Shown: positions 32,916 to 41,773 of the stretch, piece after piece
How positions within the stretch are numbered: the first letter of the stretch is position 1
Layout: every line of letters starts with the position of its first letter
Assembly: GCF_001189955.1 (NCBI RefSeq)
Contig: NZ_LFLT01000006.1
Span: 96,809-160,808 of the forward strand
Source: Herbaspirillum chlorophenolicum
Lineage (GTDB): Bacteria > Pseudomonadota > Gammaproteobacteria > Burkholderiales > Burkholderiaceae_D
Reading direction: 5' to 3'
Length of the DNA stretch: 64,000 bases
The notes under the pieces: model-generated
The model's database searches: none
The model's input: the letters and a program-made list of their open reading frames with translations, nothing else
What the model was told of the DNA's origin: nothing
Position numbers and translations under genes: made by a program

Positions 32916-33746
32916 ATGAATTTTTCCCTCAAGCGCACCGTGCGCGCCTCGATGAAGGTCGCCGCTCTGGCGCTGGCGATCAGCCTGCCGCTGTCGGCCC
33001 ACGCGCATCGCCAGTGGCTGTTGCCGTCGGCCACCGTGCTGTCGGGCAATGAAGCCTGGGTGACGGTGGATGCCGCCGTTTCCAACGACCTGTTCTACTT
33101 TGAACACTTCCCGTTGCGCCTGGATGGCCTGGTGGTGACCGGTCCTGAGGGCAAGCCGGTGCAGGCGGTCAATGCCGCTACCGGCAAATATCGCAGCACG
33201 TTCGATGTGCAGTTGAGCCAGCCGGGCACCTACAAGATCGCCGTGGTCAACAATGGCGTGTTCGCCAGCTACAAGGTAGACGGCCAGCAAAAGCGCTGGC
33301 GCGGTGCGGCTGACGCGTTGGCCAAGGAAATCCCGGCCAATGCGCAGGAGCTGAAAGTGACCCAGGTGAACGGCCGCGTGGAAACCTTCGTGACGGCGGG
33401 CAAGCCGACCAAGACCGCGCTGGCGATCACCGGCGCGGGCCTTGAACTGCAACCGATCACCCATCCGACCGATCTGGTGGCGGGCGACACCGCCAGCTTC
33501 CAGCTGATGCTGGATGGCAAGCCGGCTTCCAGCATTGAAGTGGAAGTGGTGCCGGGCGGTATCCGTTACCGCGACAAGCTGCAGGACACCAAGGTCAAGA
33601 CCGATGGCGAGGGCAAGTTCAGCGTGAAGTGGGGCGGCCCGGGCATGTACTGGATGGAAGCCAGCGTGTCCGACCAGAAGACTACGCTGCCGCAAGCCGC
33701 ACAGCGCCGTGCGAGCTACATCGCTACCGTGGAAGTGCTGCCCTGA
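32916..33746 (+). CDS. DUF4198 periplasmic protein
   Basis: The 276-residue protein has a signal peptide (ending SAHAH) and a DUF4198 domain (HRQWLLPSATVLSGNEAWVT, NDLFYFEHFPLRLDG, DGEGKFSVKWGGPGMYWMEA). It resembles the NikK/CbiK-like families of periplasmic metal-handling proteins and recurs beside DUF2271 and PepSY genes. The mature N-terminal His and HxxW region could bind metal. Start 32916 is set by AAGGAG. A strong terminator follows the gene. Confidence 0.82.
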   Translation: MNFSLKRTVRASMKVAALALAISLPLSAHAHRQWLLPSATVLSGNEAWVTVDAAVSNDLFYFEHFPLRLDGLVVTGPEGKPVQAVNAATGKYRSTFDVQLSQPGTYKIAVVNNGVFASYKVDGQQKRWRGAADALAKEIPANAQELKVTQVNGRVETFVTAGKPTKTALAITGAGLELQPITHPTDLVAGDTASFQLMLDGKPASSIEVEVVPGGIRYRDKLQDTKVKTDGEGKFSVKWGGPGMYWMEASVSDQKTTLPQAAQRRASYIATVEVLP

Positions 33747-33778
33747 GGCGCAGAAGCGCTGAAGCACTGACCGTTCCA

Positions 33779-33805
33779 GGCACCCGCATCGCGGGTGCCG
33801 TTTTT
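33779..33805 (+). terminator. Rho-independent terminator after the DUF4198 gene
   Basis: A 9-bp stem GGCACCCGC / GCGGGTGCC with a three-base loop is followed by GTTTTTGTTTT. It separates the PepSY-DUF2271-DUF4198 genes from apbE and the reductase. Confidence 0.85.
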
Positions 33806-33856
33806 GTTTTCGGGGAGGCGTGCAGGCGTTTCCCCTCGCAGTGAGTTTGTCAGCCG

Positions 33857-34870
33857 ATGTCCAACCGCGTATTGATTCCGCTTGACCTGGACGAACCGCC
33901 GGTATTGCCGCCGGGCGTCGTCGAACATCGCCTGTCCGGCGCCACCATGGGGACATCCTGGAGCGTGCAGGCGCTGGCGCCCAAGGGCGTGGCGCGTGAA
34001 TCGATCGCCGCTGCCGTGCAGGCGCAACTGGACCGGGTGATCCGCGAGATGAGCACCTGGGAGGAGGATTCCAGCCTGTCGCGCTTCAACCGTGCGCCGG
34101 CAGGCAGTTGGCACAGTTTGCCGGACGCTTTCCATACCGTGCTTGATGCCGCATTGACGATGGCGGTCGACAGCGGCGGCGCTTTCGACCCGACTGTCGG
34201 GCCGCTGGTGAACCTGTGGGGTTTCGGGCCGGAGGGCGAGCGCGCTTCTTCGCTTTACGAAGTGCCGGCCGAGGACGCGCTGCAGGCTGCCCGCGCGCGA
34301 TGTGGGTGGCGGCGCATCGGACTGGACCGTTCCACACGCAGCGCGCAGCAGCCGGGCGGGGTCTATCTGGATTTCTCCGGCATCGCCAAGGGGTATGCGG
34401 TCGATCTCGTGGCGCAGGCGTTGCGCGGGGCCGGTTGCGTGAGCTGGCTGGCGGAAGTGGGCGGCGAGCTTTCCGGCTTCGGGGTGAAGGCTGATGGCCA
34501 GCCCTGGTGGGTGGCGCTGGAACGGCCGCCGCAAGATACGGCGGCACAAGACCTGCTGGTGGCGCTGCACGGGCTGGCGATCGCTACCTCCGGCGATTAC
34601 CGGCGCTATTTCGAACGCGATGGCCGGCGCTATGCGCATACCATCGATCCGCGCAGCGGCCGTCCGGTGCGGCATGACCTGGCTTCGGTCACGGTGCTGC
34701 ATCCGCAGTGCATGGTGGCCGATGCGTTGGCGACGGCGCTCACCGTGCTCGGCATGGAAGAGGGCATGACTTTCGCGAGTGAGCGCAACATTGCGGCGCT
34801 GTTCATCGGCGGCGGCGCATCCGGTTTCAGCGAGAGCATGACGCCGGCTTTTGCCGCCATGCTGGATTGA
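33857..34870 (+). CDS. apbE: FAD:protein FMN transferase (ApbE)
   Basis: The 337-residue protein transfers FMN from FAD to a Thr of exported target proteins. The family core is visible: HRLSGATMGTSWSVQ near residue 24, SGGAFDPTVGPLVNLWGFGP, GGELSGFGVKADGQPW and YAHTIDPRSGRPV. It lacks an obvious signal peptide or lipobox at this start, so it may act at the cytoplasmic side or the true N-terminus may differ. The probable target is the DUF2271 protein two genes upstream. The next gene begins seven bases after its stop. Confidence 0.9.
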   Translation: MSNRVLIPLDLDEPPVLPPGVVEHRLSGATMGTSWSVQALAPKGVARESIAAAVQAQLDRVIREMSTWEEDSSLSRFNRAPAGSWHSLPDAFHTVLDAALTMAVDSGGAFDPTVGPLVNLWGFGPEGERASSLYEVPAEDALQAARARCGWRRIGLDRSTRSAQQPGGVYLDFSGIAKGYAVDLVAQALRGAGCVSWLAEVGGELSGFGVKADGQPWWVALERPPQDTAAQDLLVALHGLAIATSGDYRRYFERDGRRYAHTIDPRSGRPVRHDLASVTVLHPQCMVADALATALTVLGMEEGMTFASERNIAALFIGGGASGFSESMTPAFAAMLD

Positions 34871-34877
34871 GGGCGTG

Positions 34878-36503
34878 ATGGGCAAGCTGATGGCGTCGAC
34901 CTCCACCCAACTGATCGCTTCCTTCGCAGCGGCCGCGCTGGCCAGCTGGGGCGCTTGGCGTGCGCAGATGACTGACAGTGCGCAGGGCCGCTGGTTGTTG
35001 GCGGCGCTGATTGCGCTGGCGTATCTGGTGTTCTGCACGGTAACCGTATTGAAGTACAGGCGCGTGCAGCGCGAGCAGGAAAAATTGTGGGCGGCAGATG
35101 ATGGCTGCACCGATTCAGGTGCTGCCGCAGGGACGGTATTGATCGCCTTCGCCAGCCAGACCGGTTTTGCCGAGCAACTGGCCTTGCAGTCTGCGCAAAG
35201 CCTGCGCAAGGGCGGCATGGCAGTGCGGATGTTGCCGCTGGGCCGGATCACCGAACAGGATTTTCAGGCGGCGCGCCAGGCGCTGTTCATCGCCAGCACT
35301 ACCGGCGAGGGCGACGCGCCCGACGGCGCCTCAGGGTTCGCGCGCCGCATGGCCGAAGCGGCAGACGGGGCGTCGTTGGCAGGCCTGCAGTTTGGCGTGC
35401 TGGCGCTGGGCGACCGCGGCTATGCGCGCTATTGCGCCTTCGGCCATGCCCTGGAAGCGTGGCTGCGCCGACGCCATGCCCAGCCGCTGTTCGACACGGT
35501 CGAGGTCGACAATGGCGATGAAGGCGCGTTGCGTCATTGGCAGCACCAGCTCGGCGTGCTGTCCGGCCATACCGACGATGCAGACTGGAGCGCGCCCAGT
35601 TATAGCCGCTGGCGCCTGGCGCAGCGCCGCCTGTTGAATCCGGGCAGTGCGGGCGGCCCCGCGTTTCACTTGTCGCTGACGCCGCTGGACTTGCCGGCGC
35701 CGCAGTGGCAGGCCGGCGACATCGCCGAGATCGGCCCGCGCAACAGCGATGAGGCGGTGCGCCGTTTCATGTGGGCGCTATCGTTGAAAGGTGCGCCGCT
35801 GGCTCAGGCACTGGCAGGCAGGATGCTGCCGCAGGAAGCGGCGGCGATCGATGCCTTGCGCGGCCTGGCGCCGGAGCAAGTGCTGGCGCAACTGACGCCT
35901 TTGCCGCATCGGGAATATTCCATCGCCTCCTTGCCGGAAGATGGCGCGCTCGATCTGCTGGTGCGCCGCATGGCGCAGGCGGATGGCCGTCCCGGCATCG
36001 GTTCCGGCTGGCTGACCCTGCATGCGCTTGAAGGGCAGGAGATTGCGCTGCGTGTGCGCAACAACAGCAGTTTTCACACACCGCCCGACGCCAGCCCGCT
36101 GATCCTGATCGGCAATGGCACCGGCCTGGCCGGTTTGCGCGCCCACTTGCGTGCGCGGGCGGTCGCCGGGCATCGGCGCAACTGGCTGGTATTCGGCGAG
36201 CGTTCGCGCGCTACTGATTTCTTCCATCGCAGTGAGATTGAGGCATGGCAGGCGCAGGGGATGCTGGAACGTCTGGATCTGGCGTTCTCGCGCGACCAGG
36301 CCGAACGCATTTATGTGCAAGACAAGCTGCGCCAGTCGGCCGACCTGCTGCGCCAGTGGGTCGGGCAGGGAGCGTACATCTATGTGTGCGGCAGCCTGCA
36401 GGGGATGGCGTCGGGTGTCGCTTGCGCCTTGCAGGACATCCTCGGCGAAGAGGCGCTGATCGCGCTGGCCGAGCAAGGGCGCTACCGGCGCGACGTGTAC
36501 TGA
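34878..36503 (+). CDS. Membrane-anchored diflavin reductase (sulfite reductase flavoprotein-like)
   Basis: The 541-residue protein has two N-terminal membrane helices (about 10-27 and 37-58). A flavodoxin domain follows (about 85-225, FASQTGFAEQLA and STTGEGDAPDG), then an FAD-binding reductase domain (REYSIASLPEDG) and an NADPH-binding domain (ILIGNGTGLAGLRAHLRAR, YVCGSLQGMA). It would move electrons from NADPH through FAD and FMN to a membrane partner. Such reductase modules are fused to PepSY domains in PiuB-type proteins; here the parts are separate genes. It is seven bases after apbE. Confidence 0.85.
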   Translation: MGKLMASTSTQLIASFAAAALASWGAWRAQMTDSAQGRWLLAALIALAYLVFCTVTVLKYRRVQREQEKLWAADDGCTDSGAAAGTVLIAFASQTGFAEQLALQSAQSLRKGGMAVRMLPLGRITEQDFQAARQALFIASTTGEGDAPDGASGFARRMAEAADGASLAGLQFGVLALGDRGYARYCAFGHALEAWLRRRHAQPLFDTVEVDNGDEGALRHWQHQLGVLSGHTDDADWSAPSYSRWRLAQRRLLNPGSAGGPAFHLSLTPLDLPAPQWQAGDIAEIGPRNSDEAVRRFMWALSLKGAPLAQALAGRMLPQEAAAIDALRGLAPEQVLAQLTPLPHREYSIASLPEDGALDLLVRRMAQADGRPGIGSGWLTLHALEGQEIALRVRNNSSFHTPPDASPLILIGNGTGLAGLRAHLRARAVAGHRRNWLVFGERSRATDFFHRSEIEAWQAQGMLERLDLAFSRDQAERIYVQDKLRQSADLLRQWVGQGAYIYVCGSLQGMASGVACALQDILGEEALIALAEQGRYRRDVY

Positions 36504-36662
36504 GGCTGGCCGCCGGCGCATCCAAGGTACGGTTTGCCTGATTTTCCGGCGGCTGTAGACCGGCAATCGGGACGATGCTGTGGAGTATTCTTTTTCGATG
36601 ATTTGCGTTTTCTCCCCGTTGCGCGAGAAAATGGGGCGTTAAATCAAAGAGATAAGAACAAA

Positions 36663-38000
36663 ATGAGCATATTCACCAGCTTTTTGCTGATCCTTCTTCT
36701 GGTCGTGATCAGCGCCTTTCTCTCCTGCGCCGAGATCTCCATTGCGGCTTCCCGCAAGATCCGCCTTGAGATGATGTCCAAGGATGGCGATGCCAATGCC
36801 GGCCGTGTGCTGGCGTTGCAGGCACAGCCGGGCAACTTCTTCACGGTGGTGCAGATCGGGCTCAACGCCGTCGCCATCCTGGGCGGCGTGATCGGGGAGC
36901 CGGCCTTGACGCCGCACATGCGCCTGATTGTCGAAGCGTTCTATCAAGGCCCCTGGGTGGAGAACATCAGCTTCGCCATGTCCTTCCTGGCGGTGACCGC
37001 CTTCTTCATCCTGTTTGCCGACCTGATGCCCAAGCGGCTGGCGATGGTCGCGCCGGAACGCGCGGCGGTCATGCTGGTCAAGCCGATGCTGCTGCTGGAA
37101 ACCCTGTTCAGGCCGCTGGTATGGTTCTTCAATAACCTGTCGAAATGGATCTTCACGCTGTTCGGCTTGCCGCAGGTGCGCCAGGAGGTGATCACGCCCA
37201 ATGAGATCCACGCGATGGTCGATGCCGGGGCCCAGGCCGGGGTGCTGCTCACGCAGGAACATCACCTGATCGAAAACGTGTTTGAGCTGGAGAGCCGTTA
37301 CGTGCCGTCGGCCATGACGCAGCGCGAGAGTATCGTCTACTTCCTGTTGAACGACAGCGAAGAAACCATCCAGCAGAAAATCATCGACCATCCGCATTCG
37401 CGTTTCCTGGTGTGCGACGGCAACATCGATACCGTGCTCGGCTACATCGACAGCAAGGATGTATTGAAGCGCCTGCTCAAGGGCGAACGTTTCTCGCTGG
37501 CGGACAAGGGCCTGGTGCATAGCCCGCTGTCGATTCCCGACAGCCTGAACCTGTGGGAGGTGCTGGAGCGCATGAAGGCGATGGATGAGGATCTCGCCAT
37601 CGTGGTCAATGAATACGCGCTGGTGGTGGGCATCATCAGCATTACCGATGTCACTAACGTGCTGATGGGCAACTTGCTGTCGATGCCGGAGGAGGAACAA
37701 CAAATCGTGCGGCGCGACGAGAACTCGTGGCTGATGGATGGCTTGACGCCTTTGAACGATGTGATGAACGAGCTGGACATCGAAGAGTATCCGAACCCGG
37801 TCGGTTACGAGACGCTGGCCGGTTTCATCATGTACATGCTGCGCAAGATCCCGAAAAAAACCGACTTTGTGCTCTTTTCGGGTTTCAAGTTCGAGGCGGT
37901 CGATATCGAAGGAAACAAAATCAACCAGTTGCTGGTCACTCGCTTCAAACAAGAAAAGGGCGAACCGCAGACCAGCAAGGAAGCTGCCGGCGATCTCTGA
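36663..38000 (+). CDS. CNNM/CorC-family membrane protein (YtfL-like)
   Basis: The 445-residue protein has a DUF21 transmembrane domain (residues 1-190, starting FTSFLLILLLVVISAFLSCAE), a CBS-domain pair (about 205-335) and a C-terminal CorC_HlyC domain (DGLTPLNDVMNELDIEEYPN). This family is often mis-called haemolysin. Members act in magnesium/cobalt homeostasis, and YtfL/PaeA in polyamine export. The start at 36663 excludes a 43-codon upstream extension that is non-coding-like. It is separated from the reductase gene by 159 bp, so probably independent. Confidence 0.88.
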   Translation: MSIFTSFLLILLLVVISAFLSCAEISIAASRKIRLEMMSKDGDANAGRVLALQAQPGNFFTVVQIGLNAVAILGGVIGEPALTPHMRLIVEAFYQGPWVENISFAMSFLAVTAFFILFADLMPKRLAMVAPERAAVMLVKPMLLLETLFRPLVWFFNNLSKWIFTLFGLPQVRQEVITPNEIHAMVDAGAQAGVLLTQEHHLIENVFELESRYVPSAMTQRESIVYFLLNDSEETIQQKIIDHPHSRFLVCDGNIDTVLGYIDSKDVLKRLLKGERFSLADKGLVHSPLSIPDSLNLWEVLERMKAMDEDLAIVVNEYALVVGIISITDVTNVLMGNLLSMPEEEQQIVRRDENSWLMDGLTPLNDVMNELDIEEYPNPVGYETLAGFIMYMLRKIPKKTDFVLFSGFKFEAVDIEGNKINQLLVTRFKQEKGEPQTSKEAAGDL

Positions 38001-38083
38001 CCATCCGGTCGACACCAACATGACGGGGCGCGCGTGCCGCATTGCAGCGGCACGCCGGCGGGCGGGAAAGAACAGGAACCCGC

Positions 38084-39022
38084 ATGGATATCCGCCGTCG
38101 CATTCTCTCTCTTCTTTCCATTATTTTTGCCGGGCGCTTGCCCGGCATGGGGCCGCGGGACAGGCCGGGCCGGCGTGCGGCATTGCGCCTGCTGTCCGTG
38201 CTGGCGTTGCCCGGGGCATGGCTGCAGCAGGCAACGTCCGCTCGGGCCGCCGGCAAGCCGCCCCTGATGCTGGCCAATACTTACCGCGAGGGCGTGCCGC
38301 TGGCCGATTTTTGGGTGAGCGAGAAATACGACGGTATCCGCGCCTATTGGGATGGCCGCAGATTGTTGACGCGCGGCGGTGAGGTGGTCCAGGCGCCCGG
38401 ATGGTTTGTGCATGGCTGGCCGCAGCGTGCCATGGACGGCGAGTTGTGGCGTGGGCGCGGGCAGTTCGAACAGACCGTTTCCACGGTGCGCAGGCAGGTG
38501 CCGGATGAGCAGGGCTGGCGCGGCGTCAGTTTCATGGTGTTCGATCTGCCGCAGGAGCCGGGGACCTTCGATGAGCGGCTGCCCGCCTTGCAGGCGCTGG
38601 TCGGTGCGATATCCCAGGCTTGGGTCGTGGCGGTGCGCCAGCGCAAGGTGGCCAGCCATCAGGCCTTGCAGGGTTTGCTGGCGGAGGTGGAAAAACAGGG
38701 CGGTGAAGGCTTGGTGCTGCATCGCGGCGGCTCGTTCTACCAGGCCCAGCGCAATGACGACTTGCTCAAGTTCAAGTCGATGGAAGATGCCGACGCCAAG
38801 GTAGTCGCTTATCTGGCCGGAAAGGGAAAGTACGAGGGCATGGTCGGTGCGCTGACGGTGGAGACTGCGGATGGATTGCGCTTCAATATCGGCAGCGGCC
38901 TCACCGATGCGCAACGTCGCGCGCCGCCGTCGCTGGGCAGCATCGTTACCTATCGCTATCGGGGCCTGCATGCCAGCGGCAAGCCGCGCTTCGCGGTGCT
39001 GCTGCGGCAACGCGGAGATTGA
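38084..39022 (+). CDS. Exported ATP-dependent DNA ligase (LigE type)
   Basis: The 312-residue protein has the nucleotidyltransferase motif I KYDGIR with nucleophile K81. Motif III/IIIa (FMVFDL), motif IV (GGEGLVLH) and motif V (LLKFK) follow, then an OB-fold (YEGMVGALTVETADGLRFNI). No zinc-finger or extra domains are present, as in the small LigE/LigB-like bacterial ligases. Residues 29-55 carry an RR pair followed by a hydrophobic stretch ending SARAAG, so a Tat- or Sec-exported periplasmic enzyme is likely. Such ligases are linked to extracellular DNA and competence. Confidence 0.87.
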   Translation: MDIRRRILSLLSIIFAGRLPGMGPRDRPGRRAALRLLSVLALPGAWLQQATSARAAGKPPLMLANTYREGVPLADFWVSEKYDGIRAYWDGRRLLTRGGEVVQAPGWFVHGWPQRAMDGELWRGRGQFEQTVSTVRRQVPDEQGWRGVSFMVFDLPQEPGTFDERLPALQALVGAISQAWVVAVRQRKVASHQALQGLLAEVEKQGGEGLVLHRGGSFYQAQRNDDLLKFKSMEDADAKVVAYLAGKGKYEGMVGALTVETADGLRFNIGSGLTDAQRRAPPSLGSIVTYRYRGLHASGKPRFAVLLRQRGD

Positions 39023-39189
39023 GCCAGGTATGGCCTTTGCCATGCAGGCAATGTGCGTCCAATTTTTTTGAGAGTTTTCTTATATTCAAGGCAGGTCGTG
39101 CTGACGATACTGGGAACCGCCACCTGCTCGTGTGTTGGTTGCACTCTTGGGGGAGCCGGTGGCGGAAGTAACGTTGTAATGGAGTGGGG

Positions 39190-39220
39190 GCCCGCATCCG
39201 AAAGGATGCGGGCTTTTTTT
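39190..39220 (+). terminator. Rho-independent terminator
   Basis: A 10-bp stem GCCCGCATCC / GGATGCGGGC with GAAA tetraloop is followed by seven T. It lies 168 bases after the ligase stop and ends either that transcript or a short independent RNA. Confidence 0.92.
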
Positions 39221-39261
39221 ATGCGCGAATCTTTGTGGTTGGCGTACGGCTTGCGTGCGGC

Positions 39262-39666
39262 TCAGCGCGGCGCCTTGCCGCTGTGGTTTTGTTCGGAGAT
39301 TTGTGAGTTGAGCGTCCAGAAGTCGTACAGCACGCCCAGCAGGAACACGCCGCCGGTGAGCAGGTAGAGGATGCCGGTCAGCCACTTGCCGATATACATG
39401 CGGTGCACGCCAAAGATGCCGAGGAACGTCAGCAGCAGCCAGGCCACCGAATAATTGCTGTTGCCGCCGACGAAACGGCTGTCGGCCTCGCGGTCCATCG
39501 AGGGGATCAGGAACAGGTCGATGATCCAGCCGATGCCGAGCAGGCCGAGGGTGAAGAACCAGATCGTGCCGGTCACGGGTTTGCCGTAGTAGAAGCGGTG
39601 CGAACCTGTGAATCCGAAGATCCAGAGCAGGTAGCCTAGTGTTTTGCTATGGGTGTCGTTGGTCAT
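39262..39666 (-). CDS. TM2-domain membrane protein
   Basis: The 134-residue protein has two TM2-type hairpins. Each has a G-x-x-G-x-HRFYYG or GIFGVHRMYIGK turn followed by hydrophobic helices (WFFTLGLLGIGWIIDLFLIP and LYLLTGGVFLLGVLYDFWTL). The start at 39666 has GGAG five bases upstream. TM2 proteins are inner-membrane proteins of unknown role. Confidence 0.85.
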   Translation of the reverse strand: MTNDTHSKTLGYLLWIFGFTGSHRFYYGKPVTGTIWFFTLGLLGIGWIIDLFLIPSMDREADSRFVGGNSNYSVAWLLLTFLGIFGVHRMYIGKWLTGILYLLTGGVFLLGVLYDFWTLNSQISEQNHSGKAPR

Positions 39667-39715
39667 CCGGGCTCCGTATGTAAGATGTGTGAGGTGTGTG
39701 ATGCCTCTGATTTTT

Positions 39716-39749
39716 CGGGAGGGCGGTCATATTGTAGTCCACCCTCCCG
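39716..39749. other. Inverted repeat upstream of the TM2 gene
   Basis: CGGGAGGG (39716-39723) pairs with CCCTCCCG (39742-39749) around 18 bases. There is no downstream T-run on either strand, so it is not a standard terminator; it could be an operator or the end of an unseen transcript. Confidence 0.45.
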
Positions 39750-39819
39750 GCGTCGCATCTTAGAACCTGTTCGATGTCCTACAGGATTTCCCTGCCTGCT
39801 TCCTTTTTCCGGTGAATAT

Positions 39820-40734
39820 TCAGATACGGCTGGCCGGCAGCCTGCGCGTGCCGAACAGCGGCCTTTGCACGATTTGCGTCAGGAGCACGCCGATCAGGCT
39901 CACGCCGCCACCGATGGCGTGGTAGGCGTGCATGCTTTCATTGAGCCAGGCGATGGCGAACAGCGCGGTCAGCACGGGCAAGAGATTGATGAAGATGCTG
40001 CAGCGGCTGGGACCGAGCTTTTTGACGCCTTCTATCCACAGGAAGGACAGCAGGATCGACGAGCCGATGCCGGAGTAGCCGATCAGCGGCAGCGTGCGTG
40101 CATCGAGCGCCGCGGTGCCGGGTTCCAGCATCAGGAACTGCGGCAGCATGAACACCAGCGCGGCGATGGCCTGCATGTAGATCGCCTGCCAGGCCGGCAC
40201 GTTCATCTTCCAGCGTTTGAGCAGCACACCGTACAAGGCATAAGACAGCGCCGCCAGCAGCATCAGCGCATCGCCGAGATGTACGCCGCCGCGCAGCGCC
40301 GCTGAGATGTCGCCCTGGCCGACCAGGTACAGCAGGCCGAGGAAGGACAGTGCGCCGCCGCCGGCCATGCCCAGCGTGACGGCTTCTCCGAGTATCACGA
40401 CCGAGAGCAGGGCTGTCAGGAGCGGGATCAGCGCCGTCACGATGGCCATGTTGGTGGCCGTGGTGCTTTCGGCGGCACGGTAGGACAGGCTCTGGAAGAC
40501 GGCCATCGCCAGCAGGCCGGACAGGGCGAGCTTCCACCAATGCCGGCGGATCAATGCGCGGTTGTTCCACAGCGGCTTAAGGACGAAGGGGCTCATCAGG
40601 ACCAGCAGCAGGACCAGCCGGTAAAAGGTGATCGCCACCGGCGAAATGGCCGAGGCGGCCAGCTTGGAGACGATGACGTTGCCGGCCCAGAGCACGATGG
40701 CGAGGAAGGGGTAAAGATAGGAAGTCAGTGGCAT
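39820..40734 (-). CDS. EamA/DMT-family transporter
   Basis: The 304-residue inner-membrane protein has ten predicted helices and two EamA repeats (LYPFLAIVLWAGNVIVSKLA at the start, LGDALMLLAALSYALYGVLL in the second half). DMT proteins export amino acids or other metabolites; the substrate is not evident. It is divergent from the AraC-family gene 130 bp away and may be its target. Confidence 0.9.
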   Translation of the reverse strand: MPLTSYLYPFLAIVLWAGNVIVSKLAASAISPVAITFYRLVLLLVLMSPFVLKPLWNNRALIRRHWWKLALSGLLAMAVFQSLSYRAAESTTATNMAIVTALIPLLTALLSVVILGEAVTLGMAGGGALSFLGLLYLVGQGDISAALRGGVHLGDALMLLAALSYALYGVLLKRWKMNVPAWQAIYMQAIAALVFMLPQFLMLEPGTAALDARTLPLIGYSGIGSSILLSFLWIEGVKKLGPSRCSIFINLLPVLTALFAIAWLNESMHAYHAIGGGVSLIGVLLTQIVQRPLFGTRRLPASRI

Positions 40735-40864
40735 GGCATGAACGTGGATGGGTGGATGGAAGGTCGGGCGGATGGAGGGATACCCTCCAGCGCCATGCCA
40801 TCCTGCCCGGATTTATCTAGTCGTTCGCGTGCTAAAATGTCTATTCTTATCTCAAAAGTGACAC

Positions 40865-41665
40865 TTGGCCGCATTCTTGGATACCACCCATTACCAGGAC
40901 CTGATCGCTGCCAATGCCCCCTGCGGCGCATTGGCCATCGATTACCCGCACGGCCATGTCATTGCACCGCACCGCCATCCGCATGCCCAGCTGCTGTACG
41001 CGATCGAAGGCGTGCTGTGCGTGGAAACCGCCGACGGCCGTTGGGTGGTGCCGCCGACACGCGGCGTCTGGCTGCAGCCGGATGTAGAGCATTTGGTGCG
41101 CATGCGCGGCGACGTCAAGATGCGCACCGTCTTCATCAATACCCCGGAATTGCCTAATCTGCCGCAGCAAAGCTGCGTGCTGGACATCCCACCGCTACTG
41201 CGGGAGCTGATTGTGTCCGCGGTCGGCCTCGGACTCGGGGTTGAACTGCCGCCGGATTCGCGCGCATGGCACTTGTTGCGTTTGCTGGTGCTGGAATTGC
41301 GTTCGGTCCCCGTGTTGCCGCTGTATCTGCCGCTGCCGGCGGAGCCGGGATTGCGCGGCATTTGCGAAGCGCTGATGGCCGAACCGGACCAGGCGATATC
41401 GGTGGTGCAACTGGCCGAGCGGCTGTCGATCGCCACCCGTACTTTCCATCGGCGCTTTCTGGCCGACACCGGCATGCGCTTCGGCCACTGGCGTCAGCAG
41501 GCGCGGCTGTTGCTCGCGCTGGAACAACTGGCGCGCGGCGACAAGGTGATCGATGTGGCGCTGGCGCATGGCTACACCAGCCAGAGCGCCTTCGCCGCCA
41601 TGTTCCGCAAGCATTTCGGCAGCGTGCCCAGCCGTTTCTTTCGCAACGGCGCGGGCGATGCATAA
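40865..41665 (+). CDS. AraC-family regulator with cupin domain
   Basis: The 266-residue protein has an N-terminal cupin/AraC sensing domain (HVIAPHRHPHAQLLYAIEGV) and a C-terminal double helix-turn-helix (SVVQLAERLSIATRTFHRRF, then VIDVALAHGYTSQSAFAAMF and FGSVPSRFF). No ATG is available in frame upstream of the domain. A TTG start at 40865 follows a stop codon closely, so the start is uncertain. The divergent EamA transporter is the likely regulated gene. Confidence 0.88.
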   Translation: MAAFLDTTHYQDLIAANAPCGALAIDYPHGHVIAPHRHPHAQLLYAIEGVLCVETADGRWVVPPTRGVWLQPDVEHLVRMRGDVKMRTVFINTPELPNLPQQSCVLDIPPLLRELIVSAVGLGLGVELPPDSRAWHLLRLLVLELRSVPVLPLYLPLPAEPGLRGICEALMAEPDQAISVVQLAERLSIATRTFHRRFLADTGMRFGHWRQQARLLLALEQLARGDKVIDVALAHGYTSQSAFAAMFRKHFGSVPSRFFRNGAGDA

Positions 41666-41773
41666 ATGCCACGGACGGCAGGGCTTCCCGCAGGGAAACG
41701 CCAACTGGTGTAAACTGTTTCGCTGTCGGGAGCGAAGGCTTCCGCTTCATTCACTAGCCCATCCGTTGCAATC

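Noticed and set aside
36663..38000. Haemolysin
   Set aside because: The DUF21-CBS-CorC_HlyC layout is that of CNNM/CorC transport proteins; nothing indicates a toxin.
39053..39189. Small Cys/Gly-rich frame (LGTATCSCVGCTLGGAGG) that might be a tiny lipoprotein
   Set aside because: There is no convincing ribosome site or signal peptide, and the frame runs through the terminator stem. Kept only as a possible non-coding RNA region.
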